From Bog-756 sp963776225 (GTDB lineage Bacteria; Actinomycetota; Acidimicrobiia; Acidimicrobiales; RAAP-2): a stretch of DNA of 64,000 nt. The position numbers and the translations under genes are program-made. Where the stretch lies: the NCBI GenBank assembly GCA_963776225.1, contig CAVZLL010000001.1:877106-941105 (forward strand), given 5' to 3'. Every line of letters begins with the position of its first letter. Position 1 is the stretch's first letter. The notes below the pieces were generated by a model, which was not told where the DNA came from, did no database searches, and was given only the letters and a program-made list of their open reading frames with translations. Below, one piece after another: positions 59,407 to 64,000 of the stretch.

Positions 59407-62131
59407 CTCGGTCGGCGACCTGCTGCGTCGCTTCCGGGTGGCCGCCGGGCTCACCCAGGAGGCCCTGGCCGAGCGGGCCCGGGTGAGCCCTGACACCATC
59501 GCCGCCTTGGAGCAGGGCCGCCGACGGGCGCCTCGCCTCTCCACGGTCACCGAGATCGCCAACGCTCTCGGCTTGGGTCCCAGTGAACGGGCCGCCCTGG
59601 CCAACGCAGCCGCCGGCATCGAGCCGCCTATACCCGACCTCAAGCCGCCTACGCCGCCTTCCCGTCGCCGACCCTTGCCAGCGCCCCTCACTCCGCTCAT
59701 CGGCCGCCATGGCGAGGTCGATCGGATCGCCCAAGAGCTCAGGTCCGAACGGCTGATCACCCTGGTGGGCACCGGCGGCGTCGGCAAGACGAGACTGGCG
59801 TTGCAGGTGGCGTCTTCCACTGCCGACAAGTTCGAGGGAGGGACCTGGTGGACGGGACTGGACACGGTGACCGACCCGGTGGCGGTGCCGGACGCAGTGT
59901 TGACCGCCGTCGGCGGATCGGAGCAGCCGGGTCGATCGCTTTCGGATCAGATTGTGTCCACCTTGCCCGACCAGTCCCTACTCCTTGTCATCGACAACTG
60001 TGAACAAGTCATCGATGCTGCCGCTGACCTGATCAACGACATCCTTCGCACTCCTTCGATCTCGATCCTGGCCACCAGCCGGGAGCCGCTCGGAATTCCC
60101 GGCGAGATCGTGTGGCCGGTTCCCGCTCTGGCGGTGCCGCAAGAAGAGGACGCTGGCGGTCTCGACTCGCTCGCCGGCATCGAGAGCGTCGAACTCTTCG
60201 TGGAGCGAGCCGGCCGTGCCGATCCGACATTCCAACTCACCGAGGCCAACGCACAGAGCGTGGCCAGCATCTGTCGGCGGCTGGACGGAGTCCCGCTGGC
60301 CATCGAGCTGACCGCCGTGCGCGTGCGGGCAATGGGCCCCGCCGAACTGGCCGAGGAGATCGAGAGCCGGTTCTCCCTTGCCGCCACGACGGCCCGTGGC
60401 GTTCCTGATCGCCAGACGACGGTGGGCGCTTCTATCGAATGGAGCTACCAGCTCCTCAGCGATCAAGAGCGGACCGTGTTCAACTGCCTGGCCGGCTTTG
60501 TCGGTACGTTCACTCCAGAGGCGGCCTCGGCCGTCGCTCACCTCATGGTGCCTGGATCCGATCAGCCTACAGTCGAGTTGATCCTCTCTCGTCTGGTGGA
60601 CAAGTCCCTCGTGTCGACCGGCGACTTCGGGGGTCGGGTGGATGAGCGGATCCGCTTCCGGCTGCTGGACAGCGTTCGGTCCTACTTGCTCGATCGGGCC
60701 TCCGAGGCGTCATCCCTGCACGTCGTCAGAGGTGCCCATGCTGACTACTACGTGTCCTGGCTCGCGGCCCTCGAGACCACCGATCCAACTGACGACACCG
60801 TGGAGCGGATCGGACTGGAGTACCCGAATATCCGAACTGCGCTCGAATGGTCGATCAGCCAGATGTCCCCTCGGGCGGCCGAGCTGGTGGCCGCATTCGG
60901 CGTTGCTTGGTACCTTCTCGGGCGGTTCAGCGACGCGGTTGCATTGGGGGAAAGCGCATTGGCCGTTGTCATTGACGATGACCCCGGGCTTTGGGCCCGG
61001 GGGGTGGGCATGCTGGCTTTGGCCCGCCTCGTGGCGGGAGATGCCGCCTTCGTCCTGGGATCTGTACCGGCTGCGGCGGAGATTGCTCGGGCCGACGGAG
61101 ATGCGCTCACTGAAGGCTGGTGCCGGTTTGTCGAAGGCAGTGTGCCTCCTAACGATTCTGTGCAGATGGTCGCGGCCTACGAGCTGGGTATCAAAGCGCC
61201 GTCGGCCACGCTTGCGGCCGTAGCCGCGGCTAATGCCGCCACCAGCGGGGCCGATGACCAGCCAGACGTCTGGTTGGCCCGAATGGACGCTTTGGAATCC
61301 CAGACCGACAACATCTCGGTTCGGGCCGCGTGTGATGTCGCTCGCCTCGAACTGTGGATCGAACGGGGCGATTTCCAAGGTGCCCTCGATCGGGCGCTTC
61401 CTATGGCTTCTGATCCCCAGGTAATGCCGTCGCTCAGGATGTTGTGGGTCGACCGTGTCGTGCAAATCGCCTTTCAACGCGGCGACCACGAACTCGAAGA
61501 GCGGGCGACCTCCATGGTTGAGGAGCTGACTCGGGTGGTCTCCGACGGAGGGTTCTGGGGACTTGGACTCCAACGGTTGCGTCTGGCACTGCTGGCTGGC
61601 GAACGCCCCCCACTGCCCACCCTTGACTGGGCCGCACGGGTGGGCCTTCAGCCGGGGGCAATCCGCACGCTCTGCCGGGCCGCCCTCGATCGTGGCGAGC
61701 GCCTCGATCCGGTTGAGCTTGCCCGGGAGCGCTTCTCCTCCTCTGGTGGATCCCTCATCGCAGCGAGCATCTCGGCAATCCAAGGTGCCTTTGCCATCGT
61801 CGACCGTGATCATCGACGCGCCGCGCAACTTTGGAGCTCGACGCTCAAGACGGCGGCCGACAAGAACTACCTTTTGCTGGTGTGTGACTCACTGGAGGCC
61901 ATCGGGTCGCTGGCCTCCCAGAGAGGGGATCCCCGTCTGGCTGCTTCTGTCCTTGCCGCTGCCTCATGCCTTCGAGACGAGACCGGCTACCGATTTCGGT
62001 TCGACTTCGAGCGGCGTCTCGCCGACCAAGCGTGGGCAACGATTGGTCCGATCGAGGGCAGTGAGAATGCCCGAAGCGCCCTATCCTGGCGGGAAGCCGT
62101 TACTGCCGCGCTTTCACCAGGTGGTTCGTGA
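59399..62131 (+). CDS. XRE-type HTH fused to STAND (NB-ARC-like) ATPase
   Basis: A 910-residue protein when begun at GTG 59399; an ATG at 59243 is also open but the added residues are low-complexity. Residues 3-62 are an XRE-type helix-turn-helix (LLRRFRVAAGLTQEALAERARVSPDTIAALEQGRR). A Pro-rich linker leads to the NTPase: P-loop VGTGGVGKTRLALQ (about 122), Walker B LLLVIDNCEQV (about 194), sensor ATSREPLGIPGE and a winged-helix region LVDKSLVSTGDFGG. The last 400 residues are TPR-like helices. There is no C-terminal LuxR HTH. Such proteins are regulators, often of secondary metabolism or defence. It is divergent from a large secreted-protein gene. Confidence 0.85.
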   Translation: MADSVGDLLRRFRVAAGLTQEALAERARVSPDTIAALEQGRRRAPRLSTVTEIANALGLGPSERAALANAAAGIEPPIPDLKPPTPPSRRRPLPAPLTPLIGRHGEVDRIAQELRSERLITLVGTGGVGKTRLALQVASSTADKFEGGTWWTGLDTVTDPVAVPDAVLTAVGGSEQPGRSLSDQIVSTLPDQSLLLVIDNCEQVIDAAADLINDILRTPSISILATSREPLGIPGEIVWPVPALAVPQEEDAGGLDSLAGIESVELFVERAGRADPTFQLTEANAQSVASICRRLDGVPLAIELTAVRVRAMGPAELAEEIESRFSLAATTARGVPDRQTTVGASIEWSYQLLSDQERTVFNCLAGFVGTFTPEAASAVAHLMVPGSDQPTVELILSRLVDKSLVSTGDFGGRVDERIRFRLLDSVRSYLLDRASEASSLHVVRGAHADYYVSWLAALETTDPTDDTVERIGLEYPNIRTALEWSISQMSPRAAELVAAFGVAWYLLGRFSDAVALGESALAVVIDDDPGLWARGVGMLALARLVAGDAAFVLGSVPAAAEIARADGDALTEGWCRFVEGSVPPNDSVQMVAAYELGIKAPSATLAAVAAANAATSGADDQPDVWLARMDALESQTDNISVRAACDVARLELWIERGDFQGALDRALPMASDPQVMPSLRMLWVDRVVQIAFQRGDHELEERATSMVEELTRVVSDGGFWGLGLQRLRLALLAGERPPLPTLDWAARVGLQPGAIRTLCRAALDRGERLDPVELARERFSSSGGSLIAASISAIQGAFAIVDRDHRRAAQLWSSTLKTAADKNYLLLVCDSLEAIGSLASQRGDPRLAASVLAAASCLRDETGYRFRFDFERRLADQAWATIGPIEGSENARSALSWREAVTAALSPGGS

Positions 62132-62265
62132 GATTGGGACGCTCTCGTTGTCCGGTGACCGGGTGGCCATCGTCATCTTCCGGATCTGTCGCAGTGAACC
62201 GTTGGAAGGAATCCCAGCCGCCTAGTGAAGCACGAACCTTTGACACGGCCTGCCGTTTACGGGCT

Positions 62266-63500
62266 CTACGCGACCAGCCGTGGGTGACGGCCCCGGATTC
62301 GAGCAGTTGATGGAGTGTCCCATTTGACGCCCGAGTGCAGCAAGAGCCGGAGCCGGTAGTTGTCGAAGTTCCGGAACCCGTGGGCGTTGCGGCGGAGCTT
62401 CTCGGTGATCAGGTTCATGGCCTCGCTGCCGGCATTCGATGCGTGGGTCTCGAAGAAGGTGAGGATCTCTGGCTCCCATCGCTTGATCGTGCGAGCCAGT
62501 CGTGAGATCTCCTTCACCCGTGCGGTTGCAGCATGGCGATAGAAGCGGTCGAGGCGTCGTCGTGCGGTTGCAGGTGTCTTCGATGCGTAGAACTCGCGAA
62601 GGAGCTCCTTTCCGGCGATGGCCGCACCCACCTCGTCGAAGATGTCGCCTTGGCGGAGGGCCTCCATGAGGCGAGCGACCTGGTGGTCGGGGAGGCGCTC
62701 CTAGCCCCGGGTCATGAGCCGACGGGCGCCATAGAGGGGATCCTCCTTCCGACCCCGGTGCCCGATCGTCTCACGTTGGACCCGGCGGCGCACGTCGTCG
62801 ATGGCGGCGTTGGCGAGCTTGATCGCGTGGAAGTGGTCGATGGTCACCGTCGCCCTAGGCAGCCTCGAGACGAGGGCGTTGTGATAGCCCCGGTGGGGAT
62901 CGATGGCCACGACGTCGACATGGTCACGCCAGTAGCGGGTGCGCTCATCCAGCCAGGCGGACACCGACTTCGCGCTCCGACCTGGGACGACATCCAGGAG
63001 CCGGCCCGGTCGAAGTCGACCAGCTGGGTGGCGTAGACGGTGTGGTGCGTGGGTCCTGCGGCGAGCATCTTGTGCTCGTCGATCCCGAGCGCCCGCACCC
63101 CGTGGAGCCGGCGGGGATCTTCGACGAGCGGCCGCCCGTGGTCCCGGACGGCGGCCATCGCGGTCGCCAGCCGATGCCGAAGGGCCGGGCCAGCTCGGCG
63201 ACAGTGTGACCTCCTTCCCCGACCAGCCGGCAGATCTCGGCCCGGGCCCGCCGGGTCAGCGATCCCTCGACGAGCTCGCTCTCCTCGGTGAAGGTCCTCC
63301 TCTCGCAGTCGGGATCGGGGCATCGCCACCGGCGCTTCCGCCACACCAGGCGGACCGGACCGCTCCCGTTCGGCAGATCCCGCACCTGGACTGTGCTCCG
63401 TCCGTGGCCGATCGCCCGCACGCCACAGTCCGGGCAGCCCACGAGGTTGCCCTCGTCTCGACGAGCAGCCAGCGTTCGCCATCGACCTGGTCCTCGCCAG
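62266..63500 (-). pseudogene. decayed ISL3-family transposase
   Basis: Read leftward, the parts of an ISL3-type transposase appear in successive frames: a zinc-finger head GCPDCGVRAIGHGRSTVQV and RRWRCPDPDCERRTF (near 63300-63440), RALGIDEHKMLA (near 63080), then DVVAIDPHRGYHNALVSRLP and HFHAIKLANAAIDDV (62820-62920), and a C-terminal FFETHASNAGSEAMNLITEKLRR (near 62440). At least two, probably three, frameshifts and one in-frame TAG (62701-62703) break it. The DDE region is recognisable (IDPHRG; HFHAIK). No terminal inverted repeats or target duplication were found. Confidence 0.82.
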
Positions 63501-63701
63501 GACTACGAACCCTCCATCCCCAACAACGCGGTCGCGCCGCCACTACGGTCCATCATGTCCCGTGTCCCTTTCGATCCTTGGGTCTCAGCAACCGCAAGAA
63601 TCGGGGGCCACGGGGCCCTACTGGTGGATACCTATGGGCGGGTCACCGGTTAGGTACCGCCCCACGGCCGAACGCGAAGAGCCGCATTTCGGGGCTACCG
63701 A

Positions 63702-63887
63702 TCACGCGGATGGCGTCGGCAATTCCAATAACACGCGGGCCGCCAAGGCATTCGGCCAGAACGAAATGGCCACACCAATTTCGCTCAGCTCTCGAGCACG
63801 TTCGACGATCTCAACGTCGAGACCGGCGCCGCGGAGTGCGATGGCGGTGGCCAGGCCTCCGATGCCGCTTCCGACAATCACCACGCG
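63702..63887 (-). pseudogene. N-terminal fragment of a FAD-dependent monooxygenase
   Basis: A 60-residue frame from a GTG start reads MVIVGSGIGGLATAIALRGA followed by VEIVERARELSEIGVAISFWPNALAARVLLEL and then a stop. This is the FAD-binding Rossmann head of a salicylate-hydroxylase-like monooxygenase; the remaining 300 or more residues are absent. The gene is cut about 200 bases from the transposase remnant, which suggests disruption by the element. The 110 bases to the window edge hold no recognised gene. Confidence 0.7.
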
Positions 63888-64000
63888 CCGATGGCTCGTC
63901 GCGAGCGCAGGTTCCGCCCATGGATCCGACCCACGGCCAGCCTGTCCGACGCTCTTGTGGTGAGCGGCTTGAGTCGGGTCGAGGAGTGCTCGGTGGGTGG

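Noticed and set aside
62225..63560. Terminal inverted repeats of the ISL3 remnant
   Set aside because: I compared the outer sequences on both sides and found no convincing inverted match, so the element ends are left undefined.

Overview
The window is GC-rich and reads as a chromosomal segment of an actinomycete-type bacterium, possibly of the Acidimicrobiia lineage; that placement is inferred from gene content, not computed. Supporting signs are the many lipoproteins, the -10 elements placed 6-7 bases before GTG starts (leaderless transcripts), the triple-cysteine type arsenate reductase, CadI-type and DUF1801 proteins and DUF11 surface proteins. No rRNA, tRNA or CRISPR array was recognised.

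Layout. 0.1-1.0 kb: a sulfotransferase. 1.0-5.8 kb: a zinc-homeostasis locus in which ArsR/SmtB-type regulator, histidine-rich protein and Zur are transcribed leftward and a binding protein, ATPase and two permeases rightward. 5.8-10.4 kb: an arsenic/metalloid locus (ArsR-phosphatase fusion, arsenate reductase, ArsR, CadI/ArsI, aquaporin, CoA-disulfide-reductase-like flavoprotein) with no recognisable efflux pump. 10.4-14.3 kb: DUF1801 protein, secreted alpha/beta hydrolase, drug-efflux MFS. 14.3-20.0 kb: a two-component system divergent from a lipoprotein/adaptor/ABC ATPase/permease operon. 20.2-29.1 kb: small proteins and a 2568-residue DUF11 secreted protein containing three identical 330-bp repeats. 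29.2-34.7 kb: oxidoreductase, secretory lipase, nucleoside-hydrolase-like protein, a split lipoprotein, small enzymes. 34.8-45.4 kb: catabolic and stress genes (hydroxyacid dehydrogenase, Rieske oxygenase, double-domain CoA-transferase, chloroperoxidase-like hydrolase, MsrB, catalase, amidohydrolase).

45.4-55.2 kb is accessory in character. It contains a LuxR remnant, a flavin-type oxidase, a MarR/cupin pair with a clear promoter-operator, a deleted glyoxalase gene, and then a copper module (lipoprotein, Cys-rich BlaI/CopY repressor, two membrane proteins, Cu P-type ATPase). Two related elements ending in a 12-bp inverted repeat bracket this module, and broken genes lie outside both of them, including a TIR-domain fragment joined to the tail of a chloroperoxidase gene. 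55.3-62.1 kb holds two secreted repeat proteins divergent from an HTH-STAND ATPase. The right end is a decayed ISL3-type transposase and a truncated flavin monooxygenase.

The genes point to a soil- or water-dwelling aerobe managing zinc, arsenic, copper and oxidants, exporting large repeat proteins, and carrying recombination scars mainly in the last 18 kb.
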